From Gammaproteobacteria bacterium (GTDB taxonomy: Bacteria > Pseudomonadota > Gammaproteobacteria > Arenicellales > Poriferihabitantaceae), in NCBI GenBank assembly GCA_009842505.1, contig VYFG01000063.1, positions 1 to 52,686 on the forward strand: a stretch of 52,686 bases of DNA, written 5' to 3'. The position numbers and the translations under genes are program-made. Shown here piece after piece: positions 9,933 to 18,839 of the stretch (position 1 is the first letter of the stretch; every line of letters starts with the position of its first letter). Under the pieces are notes generated by a model, which worked only from the letters and a program-made list of their open reading frames with translations, ran no database searches and was not told the DNA's origin.

Positions 9933-10658
9933 TCAGAAATGAAAGCGCAGTGAGATCCCAAGCTTTCTGATGTTGTCGAAATTGTCGTCGGTGTGCCTGC
10001 TGTAGGAAAAGAAGGCACCAACCGACAATCCGTCGTCGGGATAAACATGCCCTCCGACCCTAAGCATGGTCTCGGAGTCGGAAATTTCTGCCTCGGTGCG
10101 AAGGACATCCGCCCGGGTATGGGTTCGCGAGAGCTGGACTTCGACCTCCAGTCCATCCCTGATCCAGTGGCGCATGCCAAGCGCGGCGCTGAAGCCGTAC
10201 CCTTCAATGCTGGACTCCACAGTGGATACGGTCGGCGGCCCGGACCGGGAGGGCACGACAACCGGAATCAGGTGCTCTACGGCGAAATCCACTATTGCCA
10301 GCGCTTCGGTGTAAATACCGGTCCGTTCTCCAGCGTCCCAGTGATACCCTCCGCCCAGGGCAATAGCCGACTGCTCGCTATTGAGGTCCACGGGGGTGAG
10401 CGCCACCTCGTTCACGAATTCCTTGGTCTCTCTCGACCATGCGTACTTCACGTAGACTGAATCGGAAACTTCCCAGGAGCCGCCGATCCCGAATGACCTG
10501 CCGTCCGCATCGTTCTCCAAAGGGGCGGTGGCGGTGTTTTCGGTCCTTGACAGGTCCGCCGCCAGTTCCAGGTAGCTGTAGCTGAAATCCGCCGCGCCGC
10601 CGCTTCCCGACAGTCCCGAGAAAACGGCGAAGGCGATCAATGGCCCGTATCTTGTCAC
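9933..10658 (-). CDS. Outer-membrane beta-barrel protein (small porin/OmpA-like fold)
   Basis: About 241 residues from GTG 10658, preceded by GGAGG; an ATG at 10673 would add five residues. The N-terminus is a signal peptide (hydrophobic GPLIAFAVFSGLSGSGG, cleavage near GGA-ADF). The rest alternates polar and hydrophobic residues in strands, such as DFSYSYLELAADL, VYVKYAW and LSVGAFFSYSRH. It ends in LGISLRFHF, the C-terminal aromatic signal for BAM insertion. The GTG overlaps the stop of a small upstream ORF in a GTGA pattern, implying coupling. Its relation to the converging RND pump is only positional; it is too small to be a TolC channel. Confidence 0.75.
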   Translation of the reverse strand: MTRYGPLIAFAVFSGLSGSGGAADFSYSYLELAADLSRTENTATAPLENDADGRSFGIGGSWEVSDSVYVKYAWSRETKEFVNEVALTPVDLNSEQSAIALGGGYHWDAGERTGIYTEALAIVDFAVEHLIPVVVPSRSGPPTVSTVESSIEGYGFSAALGMRHWIRDGLEVEVQLSRTHTRADVLRTEAEISDSETMLRVGGHVYPDDGLSVGAFFSYSRHTDDNFDNIRKLGISLRFHF

Positions 10659-10897
10659 GCTCCACCTCCACATTCCTGTAAGCCGTGGGAGCGGCCCTTG
10701 CGCTTGAGTTTGACGCTGGCTCGAAATCGAAGTTCCAGTGAAGAAGAATATTGTTCATCCCGAAACCATCCGGTACTTTTCTCCAGTTCTTTTCTGGTGG
10801 GAATCGGAATTTTTCTTGCTCGCTCCGGGTCAAGGCGCATTCCCACCAGTGCCGATGCGGATGATTCCATTGCCTTGTCCTTGTCTGTCGGTTTCAT
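10655..10897 (-). CDS. Small protein of unknown function, coupled to the beta-barrel gene
   Basis: 80 residues from ATG 10897, with AAGGA four to five bases upstream. Its stop overlaps the GTG start of the downstream outer-membrane protein by four bases, the same coupling used by many gene pairs in this window, and this is the main support for it. It is rich in charged residues (RLDPERARKIPIPTRKELEK) with no signal peptide or membrane helix and a Gly-rich C-terminal tail. I do not recognise a family. It could instead be a leader ORF controlling translation of the barrel gene. Confidence 0.5.
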   Translation of the reverse strand: MKPTDKDKAMESSASALVGMRLDPERARKIPIPTRKELEKSTGWFRDEQYSSSLELRFRASVKLKRKGRSHGLQECGGGA

Positions 10898-11068
10898 GGG
10901 TTCCTTGCTCTGTGAACTCCGTGTCAAGATGCCTGCCGATATATTCGAGGGTGATGGCGTAATTGGGATCGAGACTGATATTCCCGGGGTTGCTGCGGGC
11001 AGAGCAAACCGTAGAAAGTTCGCAAGCTGGCATTGCGCGAGGATCGGATAACCCGCCCTGTCCGGAAA

Positions 11069-12742
11069 TCAGTCTTCCGTTGGTGCCTTGAACAGATCCT
11101 TGCGCAGGGTCATCAGTGCCCCGGGATCGATCTTGCCCTGGATCACGGTCGTCTCGTTGCTGGCCAGCGCGTTCGTCAGCGCCGGGCCCATCTCGCCCGG
11201 ACCTTCGACCCAGATTCCCTGTCCGCCGCAAAGTTCAGCGAACTTGTCGAACCGTGGCGATGTGATTTCGGCTCCGAGAAGTCGCCCGCCGTAGAATTCC
11301 TGCTGATAGGCCATCTCGGCCCCCCAGGCCGCATTGTCGAGAACAACGATCACGATAGGCAAATCGTGGGAGATGGCCGTCTGGATCTCGATCATCGTAT
11401 AGCCGATGGCGCCGTCGCCCATGACAGCCACGACCGGACGGTCGGGAGCCGCAGCTTTGGCTCCGATGGCGGCAGCCAGGCCAAAGCCCACCAACCCGAA
11501 GTCCAGGGGCGTGATCAGGGACCTGGGCTCGAAATGAGCCAGCCGGTCGGCGGCCTGCAGGCAGGTATTTCCCGTGTCGAGTGTCACGATGGCGTTCTTC
11601 GGCAGAGCGTCCCTGATTTCGGCCAAGGCGCGGCGTGGATGCAAGGGCAGCGTATCGATGGAGGCCTCCTGGGCGCGTTCTTCCCACAGGCTTTGGATCC
11701 CGGAATGGAACTCCTCTCTCCATTCGTCGCAATCAGGGCGGCGGGCCGTCATGGACAATGCCTCGGCAGTCAGCCGGGCGTCGCCCTGGGCGGCAATCTC
11801 GGCCGGGAAGTAGCGACCCACCGCCGATCCTTCGATGTCTACATGGGCGATGCGTGTATCCGGTCCCACGTAGTCATTGCTGTGGAAGGTGGAGTTGAAC
11901 CCCAGCCGGGCACCAAGGACAACCATCACATCGGCCTCCCTGGTCAGGCGGCTGGCCACCCGGTTGCCGCGCGGGCCCGCCTGTCCCGCAAACCATGGAT
12001 GGCGATGGGGCATGATGTCCGCATGGCCGGTCGAGGCGACCACCGGCACCTCCAGCCTTTCCGACAGGGCCGTCAGGGCATCACGCCCCGCGCCCCACTT
12101 GAAACCGGCGCCCGCGAAGATAACGGGGCGCCTCGCCTCCGCCAGCATTCCTGCAATGGCGGCAACCTCATCGGGTGCCGCAGGCCCCGGCTGGACGAAA
12201 CTCACTGGCGAGGGTTCCATGGCGGGAAGTTCGGCTGCAAAGAGATCCCGCGGCACATGCAGCACCACGGGACCACGTCGCCCGCTATTTGCGAGCCGGA
12301 TCGCGTCTTCGAGCATCGGGGGCAGTCGCGAGGGCTCGGTCACCAGGATCGAGCGCTTGCAGATCGGCGCAAACAGCGCGACCTGATCGACCTCCTGAAA
12401 CGTATCCTTGGCAAGGTCGGCCCGGGTGATTGCCCCGGCGATGACCACCAGGGGTGAATAGGCCAGATGCGCCTCGGCCACTGCGGTCACGATGTTAACC
12501 ACACCCGGCCCTGCCTGCGCGCCCAGGACGACACCGGGCTTGCCGGTCATGCGGGCCCAGGCATCGGCCATGTGGCCTGCCGCACGTTCGTCCCTAGACC
12601 CGACATAGGCGATCTCACCACCCTGATACATGGCATCGAAAAGTTCGAGCATCGACCCGCCCAGCAGGCCGAACACTGTATCGATGCCGTTGGCTTTCAG
12701 AACACGATAGACGGCTTCACCGCCATTGATCATTGCCATCAT
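11069..12742 (-). CDS. Thiamine-diphosphate-dependent enzyme, acetolactate-synthase-like
   Basis: 557 residues; the ATG directly abuts the stop of the upstream gene (TAAATG), with GAGGAG as ribosome site. ATGs three and nine bases further in are alternatives. The catalytic glutamate is E52 (SRDERAAGHMAD), a central Rossmann-like domain follows, and the ThDP-binding GDG (442-444) to N470 (LDNAAWG) motif is intact. This is the three-domain POX/AHAS fold. The family includes acetolactate synthase, sulfoacetaldehyde acetyltransferase, oxalyl-CoA decarboxylase and IolD; the sequence alone does not tell which. As last gene of operon A, beside an aminotransferase, it is more likely catabolic than a branched-chain biosynthesis enzyme; no regulatory small subunit (IlvN/IlvH) is present. 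Confidence 0.85.
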   Translation of the reverse strand: MMAMINGGEAVYRVLKANGIDTVFGLLGGSMLELFDAMYQGGEIAYVGSRDERAAGHMADAWARMTGKPGVVLGAQAGPGVVNIVTAVAEAHLAYSPLVVIAGAITRADLAKDTFQEVDQVALFAPICKRSILVTEPSRLPPMLEDAIRLANSGRRGPVVLHVPRDLFAAELPAMEPSPVSFVQPGPAAPDEVAAIAGMLAEARRPVIFAGAGFKWGAGRDALTALSERLEVPVVASTGHADIMPHRHPWFAGQAGPRGNRVASRLTREADVMVVLGARLGFNSTFHSNDYVGPDTRIAHVDIEGSAVGRYFPAEIAAQGDARLTAEALSMTARRPDCDEWREEFHSGIQSLWEERAQEASIDTLPLHPRRALAEIRDALPKNAIVTLDTGNTCLQAADRLAHFEPRSLITPLDFGLVGFGLAAAIGAKAAAPDRPVVAVMGDGAIGYTMIEIQTAISHDLPIVIVVLDNAAWGAEMAYQQEFYGGRLLGAEITSPRFDKFAELCGGQGIWVEGPGEMGPALTNALASNETTVIQGKIDPGALMTLRKDLFKAPTED

Positions 12743-15154
12743 TTACTCCTCGGAACGGGGCCGCAGGTTTTGCGGATCATAGAGGGCGTCGCTGTGGATG
12801 GTGACGGGGATTTCACGGTTCAGAATCTGGACCGTCAGGCCATCGCGCGGGGTACCCTCGCGGACAAAGAGCCAGCCCAGCGATTTTCCGATGGTGTAGC
12901 CGTAGCCGCCAGAGGTGGTCAGGCCAACCGGCCTGCCGCCCAGCAGGACAGGTTCGCCGCCGTGAATGTCCATGTCGTCGGCATGAAGTTCCGCGTAGAA
13001 CAGTTCCCACTCCGGCGCGCGCTCCAACAAGGCCTCCCTGCCGATGAAATCACGGCCCTCGGTCGCGACAAATCGGTCAAGCCCCACATCAAATGGACCG
13101 ATATCCGGGGTGAGTTCGCCGGAGGCGCGAAAGGCTTTTTCCATCCGCATCCCGTTGAAGGCGTAGGAGCCAAGATCGGTCAACCCGTGCTGCTCCCCGC
13201 GCTCGAACATCGCATCGTAAAGCTGCCCGATTCGCTCGAGAGGGATGTGGAGTTCCCAGCCCAGCTCTCCGACGAAGGACATCCTGAGAGCGTAACAGGG
13301 AATGCCCGCGACCGCGATCTCCTGCCCCGACAGCCACGGAAATGCGCCATTGGACAGGTCGGCGTCCGTCAGTTCCGAAAGAATCCGCCGGGACATCGGC
13401 CCGGAAAGCGCCAACATGCCCCAGGCATCCGACCTGTCGACCAGCTGCACGTCATCGCCCGGGCAAATATGCGACTCGATCCACTGGAAGTCGGGACCCG
13501 AACGGGCAATGGCGGATCCGGTGAAATACCGGTCCCCCGCGATCCGCCAGATGGTCATCTCGGTTTCGAACCGCCCCCTGGGGGTCAGCAGGTGGTTCAG
13601 GCTGATCTGTCCGTCCGTGCGGGGAATGCGGTTCGCGGAGAGACGATCCAGCACCGCTCCAGCGTCCTGTCCCGTGATCTCGAACTGGGCAAAGGCCGAG
13701 AGATCAATGACGCCGGCGGCGGCGCGTGCAGCCCTGGCCTCGCGCCTGGCGTTTTCATGCCAGGACTGGCGGCCCCAGCCGATCTTCTCCCGCTCGCCGA
13801 CCTCACCGAAATAGCGTGGGCGTTCCCAGCCCGCGACTTCGCCAAAGACCGCCCCCTTGGCGGCCAGTCGCCCATAGAGCGGATGCCTGTGTAACGGGCG
13901 CAGGCTTTCGAGCTGCCTCCCGGGGCAGGGAGTGTCATGCCGCCGCATGAATTCGTCCTTGGTTCGTTCGACGATATAGGTGTCGTCCGCAAAGCTGCCG
14001 TAGCGGCGGGGGTCGAAGCCGCGGGTGCTGATCTCGGCCTCGCCGTGCACCATCCAGTCCGCCAGGACCTTGCCCGCGCCGCCGCCCCAGGCGAGACCGA
14101 TGGACGATCCGCAGGACAACCAGACATTCGGTGCTCCCGACGGGCCGACCAGCATACCCCCGTCGGGCGTATGGGTGATGGCCCCGCGGACCACGCGCTT
14201 GATGCCCAGTTCGCCGAGTACCGGCATCTTTTCGAAAGCGACCGCCAGGAAATCGCCGATCGAGTCATAGTCGGCCGCAAACAGCTCGTTCTCCGCTTCC
14301 CAGGGCGCGCCCTGGGGCATCTGCCAGACGGTCGGGCAGACATGGCCTTCGTAAATGCCGATCAGCCCCGATTTCTGCTCCTGCCGGATGTAGCCGCCAA
14401 AGGCATTGTCACGCATCACCGGCAACTCGGGCCGTCCGGCGAATTCAGGCACCGTATCGGTGACGAGGTAGTGGTGAAGACAGCTGACCGAAGGGATCCT
14501 GAGCCCGAACCATTCGCCCACCTGATTGGCGTAGGACCCTGCGGCGACGATCACGTGCTCGGCCAGCACTTCGCCATTTTCCGTTCGCAGGAGCCACAGA
14601 TCGCCCCGGCGCGAGGCGCCCGTGACCCGGTTATGCCGCTCGATCACCGCCCCCCGTGCACGCGTGGCGGCGGCCAGTGCCATGGTGACGCCCGACGGAT
14701 CGACATGGCCGTCTTCGAAGGTCTGGACGGCAGCCCTGATGTCCGAGGTCCTGTAGAACGGATTGCCCCTGGCCACTTCCCCGGGTCCGACCAGCGCCAT
14801 GGGCAAGTCCAGCAACCTGCCCACGCCCATGATGGACTTCATCCAATCCACCTCATCGTCGGTGGTGGCAATGCGAAAGCCGCCCACCCCGTGCCATCCG
14901 ATGCTCTGACCGGTTTCCGCCTCGGCCCGTTGATAGACCTCGATCGATTTCTTGTTGATCCAGCCCATGATCCGGCTGCCCACCGCATGGGCGATCTGAC
15001 CCGCGGCGTGCCAGGTGGAACCGCTGGTGAGTTCCCCCTTTTCGAAGAGGATCGTGTCGGTCCACCCGTTTTCGGCCAGCTGGTACTGGACCGCGACTCC
15101 CATGATCCCGCCGCCGATGATGGCCACCCGCGTGGTCCGGATTGCGTCCGTCAT
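12743..15154 (-). CDS. FAD-dependent demethylating dehydrogenase fused to GcvT domain (DMGDH-like, copy A2)
   Basis: 803 residues. The N-terminal DAO-type flavin domain has GGGIMG (14-19) and LTSGSTWHAAG; H49 is equivalent to the histidine that carries covalent FAD in dimethylglycine and sarcosine dehydrogenases. The second half is a GcvT-type folate domain with GELGWELHIP and SYAFNGMRMEKAF. Known relatives oxidise an N-methyl group and hand the formaldehyde-level carbon to tetrahydrofolate as methylene-THF. It overlaps the preceding fusion gene by four bases and abuts the ThDP gene. It differs from the two other fusions in the window in the region after the FAD histidine (QIAH versus LVRR and NVPTY), which suggests different substrates. 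Confidence 0.88.
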   Translation of the reverse strand: MTDAIRTTRVAIIGGGIMGVAVQYQLAENGWTDTILFEKGELTSGSTWHAAGQIAHAVGSRIMGWINKKSIEVYQRAEAETGQSIGWHGVGGFRIATTDDEVDWMKSIMGVGRLLDLPMALVGPGEVARGNPFYRTSDIRAAVQTFEDGHVDPSGVTMALAAATRARGAVIERHNRVTGASRRGDLWLLRTENGEVLAEHVIVAAGSYANQVGEWFGLRIPSVSCLHHYLVTDTVPEFAGRPELPVMRDNAFGGYIRQEQKSGLIGIYEGHVCPTVWQMPQGAPWEAENELFAADYDSIGDFLAVAFEKMPVLGELGIKRVVRGAITHTPDGGMLVGPSGAPNVWLSCGSSIGLAWGGGAGKVLADWMVHGEAEISTRGFDPRRYGSFADDTYIVERTKDEFMRRHDTPCPGRQLESLRPLHRHPLYGRLAAKGAVFGEVAGWERPRYFGEVGEREKIGWGRQSWHENARREARAARAAAGVIDLSAFAQFEITGQDAGAVLDRLSANRIPRTDGQISLNHLLTPRGRFETEMTIWRIAGDRYFTGSAIARSGPDFQWIESHICPGDDVQLVDRSDAWGMLALSGPMSRRILSELTDADLSNGAFPWLSGQEIAVAGIPCYALRMSFVGELGWELHIPLERIGQLYDAMFERGEQHGLTDLGSYAFNGMRMEKAFRASGELTPDIGPFDVGLDRFVATEGRDFIGREALLERAPEWELFYAELHADDMDIHGGEPVLLGGRPVGLTTSGGYGYTIGKSLGWLFVREGTPRDGLTVQILNREIPVTIHSDALYDPQNLRPRSEE

Positions 15155-17553
15155 GCAAAGGCTTCTTTCGCGGGCTTGAGGGAGGCACGGGCCGCGAACC
15201 GGGTGCAGGCGATCTCGACCTCGAAACCCGGGACGATGGTTTCGCGTGCCAGCCGGTCAAGCGGGGTTGTCAGCATCGCAAGTGCCACAGAACGCCCAAA
15301 GCGGTAACTCCACGTCGCCGAGGTGATCTGGCCCGCCACGGCGCCGTCGAAAAAGACGGGTTCGTCATGGATGGGGATCGCGTCCGGTTGATCGAACAGG
15401 ATCGATGCGATGCGGCGGGCGGGTTCCTCGGCCCCCCGCAGGGCCTCTTCCCCCACGAAGCCTGACCCCATGGCACAGAATCGGCCGAGTCCGGCCTCGA
15501 GTGGTGTCGTGCCGGGCGTGAGTTCGTGGCCAAAGGCGCGAAAGCCGCTTTCGATCCGCAGGCTGCCGCTGGCGTACAGCCCGGCATGGGCGGCGCCCGC
15601 GGCCACCAGACTCTCATGCGCGGCCATCGCCATTTCAGCGGGGATATAGAGTTCGAAGCCCTCTTCGCCGGTATAGCTGAGCCGCCCGGCCCAACCGCGT
15701 GCCAACCCAATCTCCACCGGGGCAAAATGGAACCGTTTGAGATCGGGAACCGGGGTGTTTGTCGTGGCCTGCAGCACATCCCGCGCTTGCGTCCCGGCGA
15801 GGCCAAGAATCGCATAGCCGCTGGTGACATCGACGAATTCAACCCGAAGATTCCCACGGGATTCCCGGATGCGCTTGAGGCCCCGCACCACTTCGCCCGC
15901 GCCGACAATCATCAGGTAGCGGTCCAGTCCGTGGCGCTGCACCGTCAGGTCGCTTTCGATCCCTCCGCGCGCGTTCAGGATTTGAGCGTAGGCAATCCGA
16001 CCTTCGGGAATATCCATCTGCGCGGTACAAAGGTGATTGAGAAACGCACAGGCATCCGGTCCCTGAATCCAGATTTTGCCGAAGGCGCTCTGATCGAGAA
16101 TGGCCGCTCCATGGCGGCAGGCGTCCACCTCGCGGCCGACCTGTCCGCGCCAGGCGGGCACCCCGAAGGTCAGCGGCAGATGCGCCCCCTCGCCGCCGAA
16201 ATGCACCGCCCGTTCCCAGCCGCCCCGGGCTTCGAACCGCGCCCCGGCTGCCAACAACCCGGCATGCGCCGGCGACCGCCGCTGCCCGCGCGCGGTCTCC
16301 ATAGAGCGCCCCGGAAAGGGGTTTTCGTAGTGGCGTCCCAACACTTCGGGGATGCGCAGCTCCAACGCGCCAAGTACATTCATCTCGGGACCGAAGCGTC
16401 GGATGTCGGCCTCGTTCAGTTCCATCGTTGGCTCACCGGCGATGATCCATTCCGCCATTGCCTTGCCCGCGCCGCCGGCCAATGCGATGCCGGTGGAGTT
16501 CATGCCGCCCATCAGGAAAAGTCCCGGCACCTCGGGGCTTTCCCCGAGCATGAACTGGCCGTCAAGGGTAAAGCTCTCCGGCCCGTTCAGCAGCATCCGC
16601 ACCTCTGCCCGCTCCAGGGCCGGGATTCGCCGCAGTGCGTTTTCCATCATCGGCATGAAATGATCCCAGTCCTCGTCCAGCAAGTCGAAGCTGAAATCGG
16701 CGGGCAGACGGTCGGGCGGCAGGCCCTTGGCATTCGGTTCGAAACACCCGACCAACAGTCCCTCGACATCGTCACGGGCGTAAAGACACCCGTCCTGATC
16801 GTTCAGCGTGGGCAGATGGGCGCCGGGACCGAGGGCCTGAATCTCGGGGATGGGCCTGGTCAGTATGTAGAAATGCTCGCAGGCATACAACGGCATGTCC
16901 GCGCCCGCCATCGCCGCCACCTCGCGCGACCAGAGCCCGCAGGCAACAACCACCTCCCCGGCCTCGATGACATGGTCACCCACTTCAACGCCCGATATCC
17001 GCCCGGATTTCCTTCGCAGGCCGGTAACTCTTGTGTCCTCAAAGAAGCGCACCCCCTTCGCCTTTGCCCCTTTCGACAGGGCAAGCGCCACATCCGAGGG
17101 ATTCACCCGCCCGTCGGCGGGCGACCAGACGGCGCCCATCACGTCATCCGTTTCGATCAGGGGCCACAGGTCCCTGGCATGGGCGGCATCGACCACCTGC
17201 GCTTCCAGCCCGAAGGCACGGCCCAACGACACCTGCCGTTTGATATTGGTAAGCCGATCCTCATTCGTGGCGAGCGTGAGGCTGCCGGTTTGTACCCAAC
17301 CCGTGGCCTGCCCGGTCTCCCGCTCCAACTTGCCGTAGAGGTCCACAGAATAGTCTATGAGCCTGGTCAGTGTGGCCGACGGCCGCAATCTGCGCACCAG
17401 TCCTGCGGCATGCCACGTGGTGCCCGAGGTCAGTTTGGCACGTTCCAGCACCACGATGTCCTGCCGCCCCTCGCGGGCGAGGTGGTAGGCGACAGAACAA
17501 CCGATCACGCCGCCACCGATGATGACCGTGCGGGACTGGCCGGGAAGCGTCAC
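15151..17553 (-). CDS. FAD-dependent demethylating dehydrogenase fused to GcvT domain (DMGDH-like, copy A1)
   Basis: 800 residues, overlapping the aminotransferase gene upstream and the second fusion gene downstream by four bases each. The flavin domain begins with VIIGGGVIGCS and has LTSGTTWHAAG, with H48 at the covalent-FAD position. The C-terminal GcvT domain has the less usual GEEGFELYIP in place of GELGWEL, and SGSLRIESGFRAFG in place of the commoner Y-x-x-N-x-x-R-x-E-K. The folate domain is thus the most divergent of the three. Expected reaction: oxidative N-demethylation with C1 transfer to folate. The exact amine is unknown. Confidence 0.87.
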   Translation of the reverse strand: MTLPGQSRTVIIGGGVIGCSVAYHLAREGRQDIVVLERAKLTSGTTWHAAGLVRRLRPSATLTRLIDYSVDLYGKLERETGQATGWVQTGSLTLATNEDRLTNIKRQVSLGRAFGLEAQVVDAAHARDLWPLIETDDVMGAVWSPADGRVNPSDVALALSKGAKAKGVRFFEDTRVTGLRRKSGRISGVEVGDHVIEAGEVVVACGLWSREVAAMAGADMPLYACEHFYILTRPIPEIQALGPGAHLPTLNDQDGCLYARDDVEGLLVGCFEPNAKGLPPDRLPADFSFDLLDEDWDHFMPMMENALRRIPALERAEVRMLLNGPESFTLDGQFMLGESPEVPGLFLMGGMNSTGIALAGGAGKAMAEWIIAGEPTMELNEADIRRFGPEMNVLGALELRIPEVLGRHYENPFPGRSMETARGQRRSPAHAGLLAAGARFEARGGWERAVHFGGEGAHLPLTFGVPAWRGQVGREVDACRHGAAILDQSAFGKIWIQGPDACAFLNHLCTAQMDIPEGRIAYAQILNARGGIESDLTVQRHGLDRYLMIVGAGEVVRGLKRIRESRGNLRVEFVDVTSGYAILGLAGTQARDVLQATTNTPVPDLKRFHFAPVEIGLARGWAGRLSYTGEEGFELYIPAEMAMAAHESLVAAGAAHAGLYASGSLRIESGFRAFGHELTPGTTPLEAGLGRFCAMGSGFVGEEALRGAEEPARRIASILFDQPDAIPIHDEPVFFDGAVAGQITSATWSYRFGRSVALAMLTTPLDRLARETIVPGFEVEIACTRFAARASLKPAKEAFA

Positions 17554-18839
17554 TCAAACGCCCCGTTGCGGATCATGTCAGACAGCGTTGCGCGAAACGC
17601 CCCAAGCGCCTCGTCGATCAGATCGGGTGTATGGGCAGCAGATGTCAGCCCCGACATATGGGACATCATGTCCACGCCGTGCGCCAGCATGCCGTCGCGA
17701 TAGGCACGGACCTGCGCCTTCGGCAGCCCGCGGATCTCGGCGGGGGTCAGGGTATCCGGGCTGCCTCGCCCGAAATACAGGTGGATGACCGAACTGTCGC
17801 CATAGGCGAGGCCCGATATGCCCGATTCGACCATTGCCGCGTTCATCCCATCGCGCATCCGGGTTGCCATGGCATCGGCCTTGGCCTGCGCTTCCCCTGA
17901 CGCAAGCAGAGGCATCGCGGCACAGGCGGCGGCAGCGACCAATGGGGATCCGTTGAATGTGCCCTTGTGGCTGACGGCCGGCGCGAAACCTTCACGCTCC
18001 GTGGCATTGTTCATCAGTTCCATGATCTCAGCCCGCCCACAGACCGCGCCCCCCGGGAGCCCCCCGGTAACGATCTTGGCCAGAGTGGTCAGGTCCGGCT
18101 CGATCCCGTCACGTGCCTGACGTCCCCCGGGGGACCAGCGGAACCCGGTAATAATCTCGTCAAAGATGACCACCGCATTGAAGCGGCGCGCCACGTCGCG
18201 AAGGGCGCGCAGGGTATCCGTGGGCAAGGGCACGCACCCGTAATTCGCCCCTGAAGCCTCGATAATCACGGTGCCGATCCGATCGTCCTGCAATGCGCTT
18301 TCCATCGCCCGGGGGTCGGCGGCGCACACCTGGACCAGATCGTCGATCGCAGCGGGAATGCCCAGGGAAGCGGCCTGGCCGCTTCCGGGTGTTGCCCCTT
18401 TCAGCACCTGATCGTGCCAGCCATGATAATGGCCGTCCACCCGCAGTACATGCTCCCTGCCCGACCACGCCCGCCCAAGCCGGATGGCCAGCATTGTGGC
18501 CTCGGTTCCGGATGCCGTGAAACGGGTGCGTTCAGCACAGGGATAAAGCCGGTTGATCCATTCCGCCCAATGAATCTCGGCCTCGTGGCAATCCGCCGAG
18601 AAGATCGAGCGCCCGGCCTGCTTTTGCACGGCCTCCACGATCGCCGGGTGGCAGTGACCCAGCATCTGGCTGGCCGATCCCATCTTGAAGTCGATATAGC
18701 GCCGTCCTTCGGCGTCCCATTTTTCAGCGCCCAATGCCCGGTCTACGAAAATCGGATGCGGTTCGCGAAATCGAAGCTCGTGGCTGATCCCGCCGGGCAG
18801 GGCCCTTTTCGCCCGCAAGGAAAGGGATTTATTCGTCAT
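17550..18839 (-). CDS. Class III PLP aminotransferase, glutamate-1-semialdehyde-aminomutase-like
   Basis: 429 residues. It has the fold-type I landmarks GTEA (111-114), HYHGWHD (137-143), FDEIITGFR with D227 contacting the PLP nitrogen, and K255 in LTTLAKIVTGGLPGGA as Schiff-base lysine. The LPGGISHE start and the overall motifs are closest to HemL/GSAM. However, the operon has no porphyrin genes and GSAM-like paralogues often act on other amino acids, so a catabolic aminotransferase or aminomutase is more likely than heme synthesis. It overlaps both neighbours by four bases, between the MttB homologue and the first flavin fusion. Confidence 0.85.
   Translation of the reverse strand: MTNKSLSLRAKRALPGGISHELRFREPHPIFVDRALGAEKWDAEGRRYIDFKMGSASQMLGHCHPAIVEAVQKQAGRSIFSADCHEAEIHWAEWINRLYPCAERTRFTASGTEATMLAIRLGRAWSGREHVLRVDGHYHGWHDQVLKGATPGSGQAASLGIPAAIDDLVQVCAADPRAMESALQDDRIGTVIIEASGANYGCVPLPTDTLRALRDVARRFNAVVIFDEIITGFRWSPGGRQARDGIEPDLTTLAKIVTGGLPGGAVCGRAEIMELMNNATEREGFAPAVSHKGTFNGSPLVAAAACAAMPLLASGEAQAKADAMATRMRDGMNAAMVESGISGLAYGDSSVIHLYFGRGSPDTLTPAEIRGLPKAQVRAYRDGMLAHGVDMMSHMSGLTSAAHTPDLIDEALGAFRATLSDMIRNGAFE

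Noticed and set aside
13937..15307. Long plus-strand open frame (456 codons) opposite the second FAD/GcvT gene
   Set aside because: Antisense of an intact, recognisable gene; no motif of its own.
15526..17703. Long plus-strand open frame (725 codons) opposite the FAD/GcvT gene
   Set aside because: Antisense shadow of a GC-rich gene; its composition is rich in H, P, G, R and Q, and it has no domain or ribosome site.
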